This document shows positions 9,133-17,746 of a stretch of 64,000 nucleotides of DNA, piece by piece. Where the stretch lies: positions 434,001-498,000 of the forward strand of contig JADJQN010000015.1 of the NCBI GenBank assembly GCA_016712745.1, in the 5' to 3' direction. The translations under genes and the position numbers were made by a program. The notes beneath the pieces are model-generated. The model ran no database searches. It was not told where the DNA came from and saw only the letters and a program-made list of their open reading frames with translations. Origin of the DNA: Sandaracinaceae bacterium (GTDB lineage: Bacteria > Myxococcota_A > Polyangia > Polyangiales > JADJQN01). The first letter of the stretch is position 1; each line of letters opens with the position of its first letter.

Positions 9133-10389
9133 CTACGCGGAAGCTGTGCCCGCGCCCGGCGGCGCCTGATCCAGAATGCGATCCACCTTGCGTAGTGCCG
9201 GAAAGAGCCAGGCCCATGCAATCACGATGAGGATGGTTCCTACGCCGCCTGCGACCACGGATGGGACGGTGCCAAACCACTCAGCCGTTGCGCCTGACTC
9301 GAACTCGCCGAGCTCATTGGAAACAGACACGAAGAGCCCGGTTACAGCACTCACGCGTCCGCGCATTTCGTCGGGCGTCAGTAACTGACGAAGGTTCTGA
9401 CGAACGAAGACGCTCACCATGTCGGCTGCGCCGCCGATGAAGAGAATCGCCATCGACAGCCAAAACGAACGCGACAAGCCGAAGATAATTGTGGTTGCAC
9501 CAAAGACCGCGACGCTCGTGAGCGTTGCGATTCCGGCATGCCGACGGAGCGGGCGCACAGCCAGAACGAGTGCGACGAAAGCCGCGCCAAATGCCGGCGC
9601 GGCGCGTAGATAGCCAAGGCCATCCTGATCGACATGCAAAATGTCTCGAGCGAAGACTGGCAGAAGTGCGACCGAGCCGCCGAGCAACACGGCGAAGAGA
9701 TCCAGCGAAACAGCGCCGAGCAAAACAGGACTTTTGCGAACGTAGTTGATGCCCGCCAGCAGTGATTTCCAGGATCTATTCGTGGCCGATTTGACCACGG
9801 CGGGAAGGGCCAGGCGGGCCTGAAAGAAGACGGCGAGCAAGAGCATCGCGGTGGATACGGCGTACACGTACTTCGCATCGTGTGCGAAGCGGTAGAGCAA
9901 TCCGCCGATCGCCGGCCCGGCAATGGTCGTGACCTGCCAGATGGTCGTACCCCAACCGATGGCACTGGGAAGCTGCTCTTTGGGTACGACAAGCGGGGTG
10001 ATGGTGGATGCGGCCGGCGCGTAGAACGCACGCGCGCAGCCGAGCGCGAAGAGCACGAGGTAGATCAAATGAACATTGTGATTATTGATCGCCGAAAGAA
10101 ACGCGAGCGCGAACGAACAAAGTGCCAGCAGCACTGTGCTGAGCACGAGGATCCATTTTCGATTGAAGCGATCGGCAACTTGGCCTGCCACCAGCGCGAG
10201 CGCCGCGATAGGGATGAACTGATAGAGTCCTACGAGGCCGAGATCCATTCGTCGGTTGGTGAGCGAATAGACCTGCCACGCGACAGCGACACCTTGCGTT
10301 TGGACGGCCAGGTTCAAGAGCGCACCCGCCGCTTGATAGCGCCGGAAGCCGGGAAATCGAAACGCAGCGAAAGACTCGGCGCGGGACAT
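9133..10389 (-). CDS. MFS transporter, EntS/drug-exporter type
   Basis: A 418-aa integral membrane protein with about 12 predicted helices. The ATG at 10389 (MSRAESFAAFRFPGF) is chosen because the longer reading frame adds a non-membrane, low-quality N-terminus. The N-terminal F-x-x-(F/Y)R segment and the loop AGQVADRFNRKW (motif A) are typical of the MFS exporter group that includes EntS and multidrug exporters. The substrate cannot be named. It is divergent from glutaredoxin at 10455 with 65 bases between, so the promoters share that gap. Confidence 0.85.
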   Translation of the reverse strand: MSRAESFAAFRFPGFRRYQAAGALLNLAVQTQGVAVAWQVYSLTNRRMDLGLVGLYQFIPIAALALVAGQVADRFNRKWILVLSTVLLALCSFALAFLSAINNHNVHLIYLVLFALGCARAFYAPAASTITPLVVPKEQLPSAIGWGTTIWQVTTIAGPAIGGLLYRFAHDAKYVYAVSTAMLLLAVFFQARLALPAVVKSATNRSWKSLLAGINYVRKSPVLLGAVSLDLFAVLLGGSVALLPVFARDILHVDQDGLGYLRAAPAFGAAFVALVLAVRPLRRHAGIATLTSVAVFGATTIIFGLSRSFWLSMAILFIGGAADMVSVFVRQNLRQLLTPDEMRGRVSAVTGLFVSVSNELGEFESGATAEWFGTVPSVVAGGVGTILIVIAWAWLFPALRKVDRILDQAPPGAGTASA

Positions 10390-10454
10390 CGCGCCGCACA
10401 AATACCACGCTTGGCCCGCTGGCGGCATCAAACGAGCGGCCCTAAGCTCCACGC

Positions 10455-10715
10455 ATGACACAGGTCCTGGTCTACACAACAAACGCGTGCGCATACTGCA
10501 ACGCGACGAAATCGCTACTCAAGAAGAAAAAAATCACCTTCGAAGAGCTCGACGTTTCTGGCGATTTCGCGAAGCGTGACTGGCTCGTTGAAAAAACCGG
10601 TCAGCGTACGGTTCCCCAAATCTTCATCGGCGGCGTTTCGATCGGCGGCTACGCGGAGCTGAGCGCGTTGGAGCGCGCCGGTAAGCTTGACGGCATGCTC
10701 GCTGCCGCCAGCTGA
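10455..10715 (+). CDS. grxC: Glutaredoxin 3 family
   Basis: A small cytoplasmic thiol-disulfide oxidoreductase of 86 aa. The active site is CAYC at residues 12-15 (class I glutaredoxins usually have CPYC, so Pro is replaced by Ala). The GSH-binding TVPQIFIGG segment with the cis-Pro, and the GGYAEL motif, are intact. Length is standard for GrxC. The stop is convergent with the small lipoprotein gene that ends at 10752. Confidence 0.9.
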   Translation: MTQVLVYTTNACAYCNATKSLLKKKKITFEELDVSGDFAKRDWLVEKTGQRTVPQIFIGGVSIGGYAELSALERAGKLDGMLAAAS

Positions 10716-10751
10716 TTGCATGCCAGGGCCGCTCTACGTTCCTGCGTGGCT

Positions 10752-11123
10752 CTACATCCCCGCGTCATCATCCGTGCCGGGACGCATACGTAAATCGATG
10801 CGGCGCTCCGGCGTGTCGAAAAAGACGGTGGTCTCGACCGGCTGATAGCCCGCGAGCTCAGCGCGCACTTCGCCAAACTCCGTGTCGGTGGTTACGGTCA
10901 TCTCGAAGAGACCATCGCTATCGCTCGTCGCTTCAGCTCGGTACAGAGTGTCCGATGCGAACGTGACGCGCGCTCCTGCTAGCGGCGCGCCGGTGAACAC
11001 GTCCGTGATGTATCCGTTGATTGAATATGTGGCGGTATCAGCGCCGCCCGAGCAGGCCGTGAGGCTGCCAACAGCGAGGCAGAAGAACACGGCGAAGGCG
11101 CGGAACGAATACCGCGACGCCAT
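10752..11123 (-). CDS. Small lipoprotein with carboxypeptidase-regulatory-like domain, coupled to mglA
   Basis: A 123-aa predicted lipoprotein with lipobox LTAC (Cys24). The mature part is a single beta-sandwich resembling the carboxypeptidase regulatory-like fold: SINGYITDVFTGAPLAGARVTF, then TSDSDGLFEM. The start ATG overlaps the mglA stop by one base (TGATG), so translation is coupled to the GTPase. No enzymatic residues are seen. It could be an envelope-facing partner of the polarity system or simply a co-transcribed passenger; the sequence does not decide between them. Confidence 0.8.
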   Translation of the reverse strand: MASRYSFRAFAVFFCLAVGSLTACSGGADTATYSINGYITDVFTGAPLAGARVTFASDTLYRAEATSDSDGLFEMTVTTDTEFGEVRAELAGYQPVETTVFFDTPERRIDLRMRPGTDDDAGM

Positions 11124-11713
11124 CAGCCGCCGCCGCGGCGCAGTTCGGTGAGAACGAGCTTGGCCACCGACTTCAACGTCTCAAATACGCCAATGCCCGT
11201 GGTCGCAACCGCCTCGAAGTCCGGGACGTTGCGCGGATTCAAAAGCGCACGAAGCTCTTCGACCGGAGCGATGCCGGGCATGTCGCGCTTGTTGTACTGC
11301 ACAACGTAGGGAAGCTTCTCGAGCGAGTAGCCCTGCTCGGCAAGGTTGGTGTGCAGGTTCTCGAGCGATTCGATGTTTGCTTCGGCGCGAGCGATCTGTG
11401 AATCGGCGCAGAATACGACGCCGTCGACGCCCTTCAAGATCAGCTTGCGGCTCGCATCGTAGAAGACCTGACCGGGAACGGTGTAGAGATGAAAGCGCGT
11501 CTTGAATCCGCGAATCTCACCGAGCGCCAACGGGAGGAAATCGAAGAACAGGGTTCGTTCGGTTTCCGTCGCGAGCGAAATCATCTTGCCCTTCGCCTCG
11601 GGATTGGTCTTTTGATAGATGTACTGAAGATTGGTCGTCTTACCGCACAGGCCAGGCCCGTAGTAGACGATCTTGCAGTTGATCTCGCGCGAGAGGTAGT
11701 TGATGAAGGACAT
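11123..11713 (-). CDS. mglA: MglA, Ras-like polarity GTPase
   Basis: A 196-aa small GTPase that sets cell polarity and motility direction in myxobacteria by switching between GDP- and GTP-bound states. P-loop GPGLCGKTTN at 19-28, a TVPGQ switch II motif and a base-specificity motif QYNKRD are present. The N-terminus MSFINYLSREINCKIVYYGP is characteristic of bacterial MglA. It lies 38 bases after mglB, in the usual mglB-mglA order, and its stop overlaps the next lipoprotein start. Without motility genes in the window I cannot say which machinery it controls. Confidence 0.95.
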   Translation of the reverse strand: MSFINYLSREINCKIVYYGPGLCGKTTNLQYIYQKTNPEAKGKMISLATETERTLFFDFLPLALGEIRGFKTRFHLYTVPGQVFYDASRKLILKGVDGVVFCADSQIARAEANIESLENLHTNLAEQGYSLEKLPYVVQYNKRDMPGIAPVEELRALLNPRNVPDFEAVATTGIGVFETLKSVAKLVLTELRRGGG

Positions 11714-11751
11714 CGGTAGCTAGGCTCCGTCGCGCTCAGTTCGCAATCAAT

Positions 11752-12234
11752 TCAGTCATTGAACAAGTTATCGATATCGTCGTCCGTGATCTCAGCGAAG
11801 GGGGTTTCGCGATCCGGATCTTGAATCTTGCGGACAAGGGACTCGAAGATGCCATTGAGCTCTTCGCTTGCCTTCTTCACGCGCAGGCGCACAAGGCCGA
11901 GGCTCGTCTTGTTGTCGAAAATGACAACGAGAATGACCCGGTTGCCCACCAACTGGATGTGGATGTTGGCCTTCTCGCCTTCGTGGTACTGAGTGTTGAA
12001 CTCGTTCTCGCGAAGAAGCTTGGCCATGCCGCCCGTGGCCGCAATGTTTCCGGCCGTGAGTGAAGCGAGCGACGTGGTGTCGAGATGCTCCGTGTCACCT
12101 GCTGCGGCGATGAGCTGGCCGTTCTTGTCGATGATGAATACGACTTTGGAGTTCGCATCCCGCACCAGACGATCGACGATCGTTTGGATCTGGTTGAACT
12201 CTTCCTCGTACATCACCATCTGCGGGGCGGACAT
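11752..12234 (-). CDS. mglB: MglB, roadblock/LC7 GTPase-activating protein
   Basis: The GAP and polarity partner of MglA. The ATG at 12234 (MSAPQMVMYEEEF) is chosen by alignment with known MglB, which begins with a short leader followed by VMYEEEF; the upstream in-frame start adds 23 unrelated residues. The 160-aa protein has the roadblock core with KVVFIIDKNGQLIAA, DTTSLASLTAGN and VILVVIFDNKTSLGLVR, and the C-terminal acidic FAEITDDDIDNLF tail found in MglB. First gene of the minus-strand mglB-mglA-lipoprotein operon. Confidence 0.95.
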   Translation of the reverse strand: MSAPQMVMYEEEFNQIQTIVDRLVRDANSKVVFIIDKNGQLIAAAGDTEHLDTTSLASLTAGNIAATGGMAKLLRENEFNTQYHEGEKANIHIQLVGNRVILVVIFDNKTSLGLVRLRVKKASEELNGIFESLVRKIQDPDRETPFAEITDDDIDNLFND

Positions 12235-12293
12235 CGGACCACCTTGGTACCAGAGCGCCATCGCGGCGTAAAGACCTAGATTAATGGGATTTC

Positions 12294-12327
12294 CCAAGGC
12301 CAAGAACTAGCTGCAAAACAGCCTTGG
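12294..12327. promoter_or_regulatory. Inverted repeat in the mglB/usp divergent region
   Basis: CCAAGGC at 12294-12300 and GCCTTGG at 12321-12327 form a perfect 7-base inverted repeat with a 20-base spacer. A second short repeat, GGACC-TAC-GGTCC, lies at 12347-12359. Both are in the 149-base gap between the divergent mglB and universal stress protein starts. They could be regulator sites, but nothing identifies a binding protein. Confidence 0.25.
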
Positions 12328-12383
12328 CTTGCTCGACTTCCCATGAGGACCTACGGTCCGGGCGTAATGAAAGAGGGGAAATC

Positions 12384-12818
12384 ATGAATATCCGCACCGT
12401 CGTCGTAGGGTTGGACTCGTCGCCCAGGGCAACGACAGTTTTGGCAGCGGCTCGCGAGCTGGCTACTAAATACGGTGCGCGCTTGGCCATTGTTCGCGCC
12501 GTGGGAATGCCGGTCGACTTTCCCGAGACGATCATTCCGATGTCGAGCGCGCAGCTCGCGGACAAACTCTTGCTATCGAGCCAAGACACGCTCAAGGCTC
12601 AAATCGCTGCCATACCGCCGGAGATGCTCTTGAAGGGCGAAGCTCGCTTCGGCACGCCTTGGCAGGTCATCTGCGATATGGCGACGGAGCTCAAAGCAGA
12701 TCTCGTGGTCGTCGGTACGCACAACCGCAATGCCATTGATTGGTTTTTGGGCACGACAGCGTCGCGCGTCACGAACCACGCACCTTGTACGGTGATGGTG
12801 ATTCGCGCGCAGGGGTAG
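12384..12818 (+). CDS. Universal stress protein (UspA family)
   Basis: A single-domain 144-aa USP. The start ATG at 12384 follows a GAGGGG Shine-Dalgarno motif. The beta-strand NIRTVVVGLDSS opens the fold, and the C-terminal nucleotide-binding signature is recognisable in VVGTHNRNAIDWFLGTTASRV followed by NHAPCTVMVI. Such proteins are cytoplasmic stress-response factors, often ATP-binding; the specific signal is unknown. It converges on the P-type ATPase gene. Confidence 0.9.
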   Translation: MNIRTVVVGLDSSPRATTVLAAARELATKYGARLAIVRAVGMPVDFPETIIPMSSAQLADKLLLSSQDTLKAQIAAIPPEMLLKGEARFGTPWQVICDMATELKADLVVVGTHNRNAIDWFLGTTASRVTNHAPCTVMVIRAQG

Positions 12819-12837
12819 TTCGGTCTAGAGACGTGTC

Positions 12838-15609
12838 TCAGCCAGGGACATTGCGTAGCGGCTCGGCTTTGGGCTTGGGCAGCACGCGCTTCATCACTTC
12901 GAAAATCGGAACTGGCAAGAATGAGAGGCCGAGCACGATGAGCCACTCCGTTCCGCTCATAAGGTTCGTCTTGAAGATGGGCCGGAGTGGCGGCACGAAA
13001 ATCGTGATCAAGTGAATCGAAGCGCTGAGCAGTACCGCGCCCCAAAGGTAACGATTCGAGAAGAGGCCCACTCTCACAATGGACGAGCGCGCGCTGCGGC
13101 AGTTGAACGCGTGGAAGAGGGGGGAGATGGCCAGCAGCGTAAACGCCATCGTGCGCACCTGAGCGAAATGCTCGTTGCGGTCGCCAGGCCCTAGCCAATG
13201 TGGAGCATGGTCGGGGAGCAGGTACAACGCGAGCGCGGCGCCTCCCATGATGATGCCGACAAAAACGGTACCGGCGGATTCACGCCAGCCGAGTAACCTT
13301 TCGGTGACGGAGCGGGGCGGCTCCTCCATCTGGCCAGGCTCCGGCGGATCCACGCCGAGAGCGAGTGCGGGCAAGCCATTGGTGACCAGGTTGATCCACA
13401 AAAGCTGCAGCGGCGTGAGCGCATAGTTTTGCGTGTCGGTGAAGAAACTCCCGATGACAACCGGCACCACGAGCCCTGCGTTCGAGCTGTTCAAGAAGAA
13501 GATGAACTTCTTGATGTTGCGGAAAATCGCGCGACCTTCGCGAATCGCGTGAACGATTGTGGCGAAGTTATCGTCGGCGAGAACCATGTCCGACGCTTCG
13601 CGCGCGACGTCGGTGCCGCCTTTGCCCATAGAGATTCCGATTTGCGCTTCGCGCAACGCTGGCGCGTCGTTGACGCCATCGCCGGTCATGCCGACCACGT
13701 GGCCGCGTCGCTTGAGCGCGCGCACGATGCGCAACTTCTGTTCGGCGGTGACTCGGGCAAACACGGCCGCGTTCTCCACGATGCTCATCAAGCGCTGGTC
13801 GTCGTATTCCTCGAGCTCGGTGCCGGTGAAGGCGGTCGAGTGTTCATGCCAAAAGCCAAGTTCCTTCGCGATGGCAATCGCGGTCAGCTTGTGATCGCCC
13901 GTGATCATCACGACGCGCACGCCCGCACGTTTGCACTCTTCGACAGCGAGCTTCACCTCGGGGCGCGGCGGATCGATCATCGCCGCGAAGCCCAAGAACA
14001 CTAGGCTTGCTTCGGGATTGTTAACGTCCGGGTTGGAACGCTCGGCAAGCGCGAGAACACGCAGCGCTTGGCCTGCGAGCTCTTCGTTGCGCGCGATGAG
14101 GCGAGCTCGTTCCTCTTTCACAAGCGGAACGGGCCCCTTCGACGTCATCACATGGGTGCACAGCGGCAAGAGCACATCGGGTGAGCCTTTAACGTGCGCT
14201 TTGCGAACCCCTTCCTCGTTGCGCGTGATGATTGACATGCGCTTGCGATCGCTGTCGAAAGGCATCTCGTGCACGATCTCCGTCGCCATGAGCAACGCCG
14301 CGCGATGGATGTTCGCCTTGAGTGCGACTGTGACGAGGGCGGCTTCGGTCGGGTCGCCGATGATCTTTGCGTCGTTGCCGTCGACATCGACGATGGCGGT
14401 GTTGCACAGGGTCGCCGTCGCAAGAAGGCTCTTCATTGGCGCCGAGAGTTCTTCGACTTTTACGCCATCGCGTGTGAACTCGCCGCGCGGCAAATAGCCT
14501 TCGCCGCTCACGTCGAGTCTCTCTTCGGCGGTCTCCAAGTGACGCACGGTCATGGCGTTCTGCGTCAGCGTGCCCGTCTTGTCGCTGCATACGATGGTCG
14601 CCGAGCCCAACGTTTCGACCGCTGGGAGCTTACGAACAATCGCGCCCCGCTGCGCCATGCGCTGCATACCGAGCGCGAGCGTGATCGTGGTAATCGCGGG
14701 CAGGCCTTCAGGGATCGCGGCGACGGCAAGGCTGACGGCGGTCAGCAAGAGCACGGTCCAATGCTGCTGTCCGCGCAAGATACCAATGGCGAAGAGGAGT
14801 GCGCTGATCGCGAGGCATGCGATGAGAATCTGCTTGCCGAATTGAGCAAGGCGTAGCTCAAGTGGCGTGTCTTCGCGTTCGGCGTCGCGAATCATCGTGC
14901 CGATGCGTCCGAGCTCCGTGAACGGGCCTGTTTGCACGACGATAGCGCGTGCGCGGCCACGCACGATGGTCGTGCCCATGTAGGCAATGCTCGTCCGATC
15001 CGCGAGCACTGCGTTCGTGTCTTTGACGGTGTCTGTGGATTTTTCGATCGCCGCCGCTTCGCCGGTGAGCGCCGCTTCCTCAGTGGCGAAATCTCTTCCG
15101 GTTGCGATTCGAACGTCGGCAGGCACCGCATCACCGGGCTCAAGCTCGATGAGGTCGCCTGGGATGAGCTCGCGCGCGGGGACAATCGTCATCACGCCAT
15201 CGCGAACAACCTTCGCGTTCGGCGCCGCCATCTTCTGAAGCGCGTCGAGTGCGGCTTCCGCGCGACGCTCCTGCAGAAAGCCAAGCACACCGTTGACAAT
15301 CACGATGAGGAGAATGGCCATCGTGTCGCTGTAGCGCTGTATCCACGATGTGGTCTCGTGACCGGTCGCGGCCACACCGGCCGCAATTGCAGCTGCTGCG
15401 AGTAGCGCGATGACAAGAGGATCACTGAACCCAGAAAGGAACTGCTTGACGGCACTCGGCTTGGGTGGCGCCGGGATCGCGTTTTCGCCAAGCTCGGCGC
15501 GCCTACGTGGGATGTCGGTGGAGGGAAGACCGGCCTCCGCATTGGAATCCCAATACGTAGCGACTTCCTCTACTTCCATCGCATGCCACGGCTTTTGAGC
15601 CTGCGACAA
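12838..15609 (-). CDS. Cation-transporting P-type ATPase, Ca2+ (IIA) type
   Basis: A 923-aa P2-type ATPase. The initiation codon is best placed at TTG 15609: a strong Shine-Dalgarno sequence, GGAGGTGA, lies six bases upstream, and the N-terminal cation-ATPase domain (WHAMEVEEVATYWDS) starts straight after. Motifs in order: TGE at 182-184 (actuator), PEGLP at 300-304 in M4, phosphorylation motif DKTGT with Asp343, KGSPDVLLPL in the nucleotide domain, MITGDHKLTA and TGDGVNDAPAL. The PEGLP motif and overall layout resemble SERCA/PMR1-like Ca2+ or Ca2+/Mn2+ pumps. Located in the inner membrane. Ion specificity is inferred from family motifs only. Confidence 0.92.
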   Translation of the reverse strand: MSQAQKPWHAMEVEEVATYWDSNAEAGLPSTDIPRRRAELGENAIPAPPKPSAVKQFLSGFSDPLVIALLAAAAIAAGVAATGHETTSWIQRYSDTMAILLIVIVNGVLGFLQERRAEAALDALQKMAAPNAKVVRDGVMTIVPARELIPGDLIELEPGDAVPADVRIATGRDFATEEAALTGEAAAIEKSTDTVKDTNAVLADRTSIAYMGTTIVRGRARAIVVQTGPFTELGRIGTMIRDAEREDTPLELRLAQFGKQILIACLAISALLFAIGILRGQQHWTVLLLTAVSLAVAAIPEGLPAITTITLALGMQRMAQRGAIVRKLPAVETLGSATIVCSDKTGTLTQNAMTVRHLETAEERLDVSGEGYLPRGEFTRDGVKVEELSAPMKSLLATATLCNTAIVDVDGNDAKIIGDPTEAALVTVALKANIHRAALLMATEIVHEMPFDSDRKRMSIITRNEEGVRKAHVKGSPDVLLPLCTHVMTSKGPVPLVKEERARLIARNEELAGQALRVLALAERSNPDVNNPEASLVFLGFAAMIDPPRPEVKLAVEECKRAGVRVVMITGDHKLTAIAIAKELGFWHEHSTAFTGTELEEYDDQRLMSIVENAAVFARVTAEQKLRIVRALKRRGHVVGMTGDGVNDAPALREAQIGISMGKGGTDVAREASDMVLADDNFATIVHAIREGRAIFRNIKKFIFFLNSSNAGLVVPVVIGSFFTDTQNYALTPLQLLWINLVTNGLPALALGVDPPEPGQMEEPPRSVTERLLGWRESAGTVFVGIIMGGAALALYLLPDHAPHWLGPGDRNEHFAQVRTMAFTLLAISPLFHAFNCRSARSSIVRVGLFSNRYLWGAVLLSASIHLITIFVPPLRPIFKTNLMSGTEWLIVLGLSFLPVPIFEVMKRVLPKPKAEPLRNVPG

Positions 15610-15745
15610 CGGTCACCTCCGGTGCACAGAACACGGAACTTCGTGCTTTGTTGCCCGCGCAATGTATTCGGCGCATCTGCATGCCGCAACCGTTGCCCGA
15701 AAAGCAGGGAATCGCGTATGGTTTGCCCCTCGGAGGACTGAATCC

Positions 15746-16333
15746 ATGAAGACTCTCGCCTTGATGACCGTCACGCTCGGATTGTTTATCTCGGCGTGCG
15801 GAGGTGGTTCGGGCAATCGCGCAAGCGTAACGCCTGGACCTATGCCGACCGGCGGAAGCTTCTCGGGCGTTTGGTTCTCGCCTCAGTACGGACGCCTCGA
15901 CATGGTGCAAACCGGCGCGAGCATCGTCGGCGAGTACACGAAGGACGAACGTCACGGCCGCATCGAAGGTACAGCGCAAGGCAACGTCATGCGCTTTCAG
16001 TGGACCGAATCGCGCGAGCTCATCGTTGGCCGACCCACGGTCACGCGCGGCCGCGGATACTTTCAGTACGTAGTCGATGGCAACGAAGTGAAGCTCGTTG
16101 GTCAGTGGGGCCACGACAACGACGAAGTGGGCGGCGGTCCGTGGAATGCGGTGCGCTCCGGTCGCTTGCGTCCCCATCTCTCGACCGATCCCGATCGTCC
16201 CGACAACAGCGACGACGAGAACTCAGGTCGTTCTTCGGGCGATGGCGACAGCGATGGCCAGAGCACGAGCGGCGGCGAGACCGGTGGTAACGGTGGGGGC
16301 AGCACAGGCGGCGGCGGTCTCGAAGACCTCTGA
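15746..16333 (+). CDS. Lipoprotein with Gly/Ser-rich acidic tail, unknown function
   Basis: A 195-aa predicted lipoprotein. The start ATG at 15746 has a GGAGGA Shine-Dalgarno motif and gives lipobox ISAC with Cys18. The mature domain (about 38-142) is a small beta-rich fold of the form GSFSGVWFSPQYGRLDMVQTG...VVGQWG. It is followed by a low-complexity Asp/Ser/Gly tail (about 145-195, DNSDDENSGRSSGDGDSDG). I do not recognise the family. It converges on the CDF transporter gene. Confidence 0.75.
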   Translation: MKTLALMTVTLGLFISACGGGSGNRASVTPGPMPTGGSFSGVWFSPQYGRLDMVQTGASIVGEYTKDERHGRIEGTAQGNVMRFQWTESRELIVGRPTVTRGRGYFQYVVDGNEVKLVGQWGHDNDEVGGGPWNAVRSGRLRPHLSTDPDRPDNSDDENSGRSSGDGDSDGQSTSGGETGGNGGGSTGGGGLEDL

Positions 16334-16351
16334 GATTCGTTCGCCCCGTAC

Positions 16352-17302
16352 CTAAGACGGTAGAATCGGGCTCGGGCCTTCGCGGCCGTCAGCCGGTTCC
16401 GTGTGGATCACTACGTCGTGCACGGTTGGAAACGCTTTGCGGATGGCGTCTGCGACTTTGTGCGTGAGCGCGTGCGCATCTTCGATCGTGATGTGCGCAT
16501 CGACTTGGATGTGCAGATCGACGTGCACGTGATCGATTGATCCACGTGATCGTATTTTGTGCGCCCCGCGGATGCCTTCGACGGCAAGTGCGACGCTGAG
16601 TACGTCTTTGGCGTCGAGCCGCGCTTCGTCGGCGAGGCTTCGCACGTTCGGGACGAGCACCCCAAACGCCGTACGTGCGATGAGACCGCCGACAATCACC
16701 GCAGCCGCCAAGTCCGCCCACACAAAACCGAGCGCAACTCCCGCGAACGAAGCCAGGACCGCGAGTGCGCCCCATGAATCGGCCAACGTGTGACCCGCGT
16801 CTGCGAGCAGAATGGCGCTGCTCAGCTCTTTGCCGCGCTTGGCCTCATAGCGGGTGATGAAAATGTTGATGACGATGGTGCCCGCAACAATGCCTGCGGA
16901 CAGCCACGAAACTTGCGGGGTCGTGCGATGGCCCATCAGGGCGTCAACTACGCTGCTACCTATCTTCCAAAGCCCCGCAGCGATGAAGATGCCAACCACG
17001 ACCGAAGCCAACGTCTCAAACCGTCGATGGCCGTACGGATGATTTGCGTCGGGCGGCTGCGACGCGATCGCGATGCCGATCAGACCGACGACATTCGAGA
17101 ACCCGTCCAGAACTGCATGCACGCCATCGGCGAAGAGCGAAACCGATCCCACGAACGAGCTCAGCACCAACTTCGTCAACGCTACGGCTACGTTGAGCGC
17201 GAGCACGATCCACAGCACACGCCGCACACCGTGGTCGCGAGTTAGAGCGCTGTCCGAGTCTGTCACATGCAGAGCATGCTGCTCATCGTGTAAGCTCGCC
17301 AC
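16352..17302 (-). CDS. Cation diffusion facilitator (CDF) transporter
   Basis: A 316-aa inner-membrane divalent metal exporter of the FieF/MamM-like group. Six membrane helices are followed by a cytoplasmic ferredoxin-like domain (about 220-305). The metal site is visible as FADGVHAVLD in helix 2 and ADAGHTLAD in helix 5, the HxxxD pattern of the family. GTG at 17302 is used as start, since no ATG exists near the N-terminus. Substrates in this group are Zn2+, Fe2+, Cd2+ or Mn2+; sequence alone does not settle which. It lies just downstream of the ars genes on the same strand (46-base gap), so read-through is possible. Confidence 0.9.
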   Translation of the reverse strand: MASLHDEQHALHVTDSDSALTRDHGVRRVLWIVLALNVAVALTKLVLSSFVGSVSLFADGVHAVLDGFSNVVGLIGIAIASQPPDANHPYGHRRFETLASVVVGIFIAAGLWKIGSSVVDALMGHRTTPQVSWLSAGIVAGTIVINIFITRYEAKRGKELSSAILLADAGHTLADSWGALAVLASFAGVALGFVWADLAAAVIVGGLIARTAFGVLVPNVRSLADEARLDAKDVLSVALAVEGIRGAHKIRSRGSIDHVHVDLHIQVDAHITIEDAHALTHKVADAIRKAFPTVHDVVIHTEPADGREGPSPILPS

Positions 17303-17347
17303 GAATTAAAGCCACCCGCGCTATCTTCTCCGTGAAGCGCTCGTGGG

Positions 17348-17746
17348 CTAGGCGCGACGCTCCGACTCAACCAGCGCGCTGACGCGCTGGCGGATCTCGT
17401 CGCGTATCGCTCGAACCTCGTCGAGTGATTTGCTCTTCGGGTCGGGGAGGGGCCAGTCGTCGCGGCGCAGCCCCGGAACCACCGGGCACTCGTCGCCGCA
17501 GCCCATTGTGATCAAGAGGGCCGCGCCCTCTGCAAGCTCTTGTGTGAGCCGTTGCGGGCGCGCCGCGCTGAGATCGATGCCGACTTCACGCATCACCTCG
17601 ATTACCTCGGGATGCACGTGCTGTGCGGGGTTGGTTCCCGCGGAGAGTGCTCGCGCCGTGTGTGCGTCCGCGAGCTGGTTGAAGAACGCCGCGGCCATTT
17701 GCGACCGGCCGGCGTTGTGTACGCATGCGAAGATAACGGTCTTCAC
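17348..17746 (-). CDS. arsC: Arsenate reductase ArsC, thioredoxin-type
   Basis: A cytoplasmic reductase converting As(V) to As(III), of the low-molecular-weight tyrosine phosphatase fold. The start is GTG 17746, with GGGAGG just upstream; the longer frame adds 61 unrelated residues. The protein is 132 aa. Catalytic P-loop CVHNAGRS has nucleophile Cys8 and Arg14, and resolving cysteines are Cys83 and Cys87 in GCGDECP. Its start overlaps the aquaporin stop by four bases (GTGA), marking it as the last gene of the arsR-arsI-aqpS-arsC operon. Confidence 0.93.
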   Translation of the reverse strand: MKTVIFACVHNAGRSQMAAAFFNQLADAHTARALSAGTNPAQHVHPEVIEVMREVGIDLSAARPQRLTQELAEGAALLITMGCGDECPVVPGLRRDDWPLPDPKSKSLDEVRAIRDEIRQRVSALVESERRA

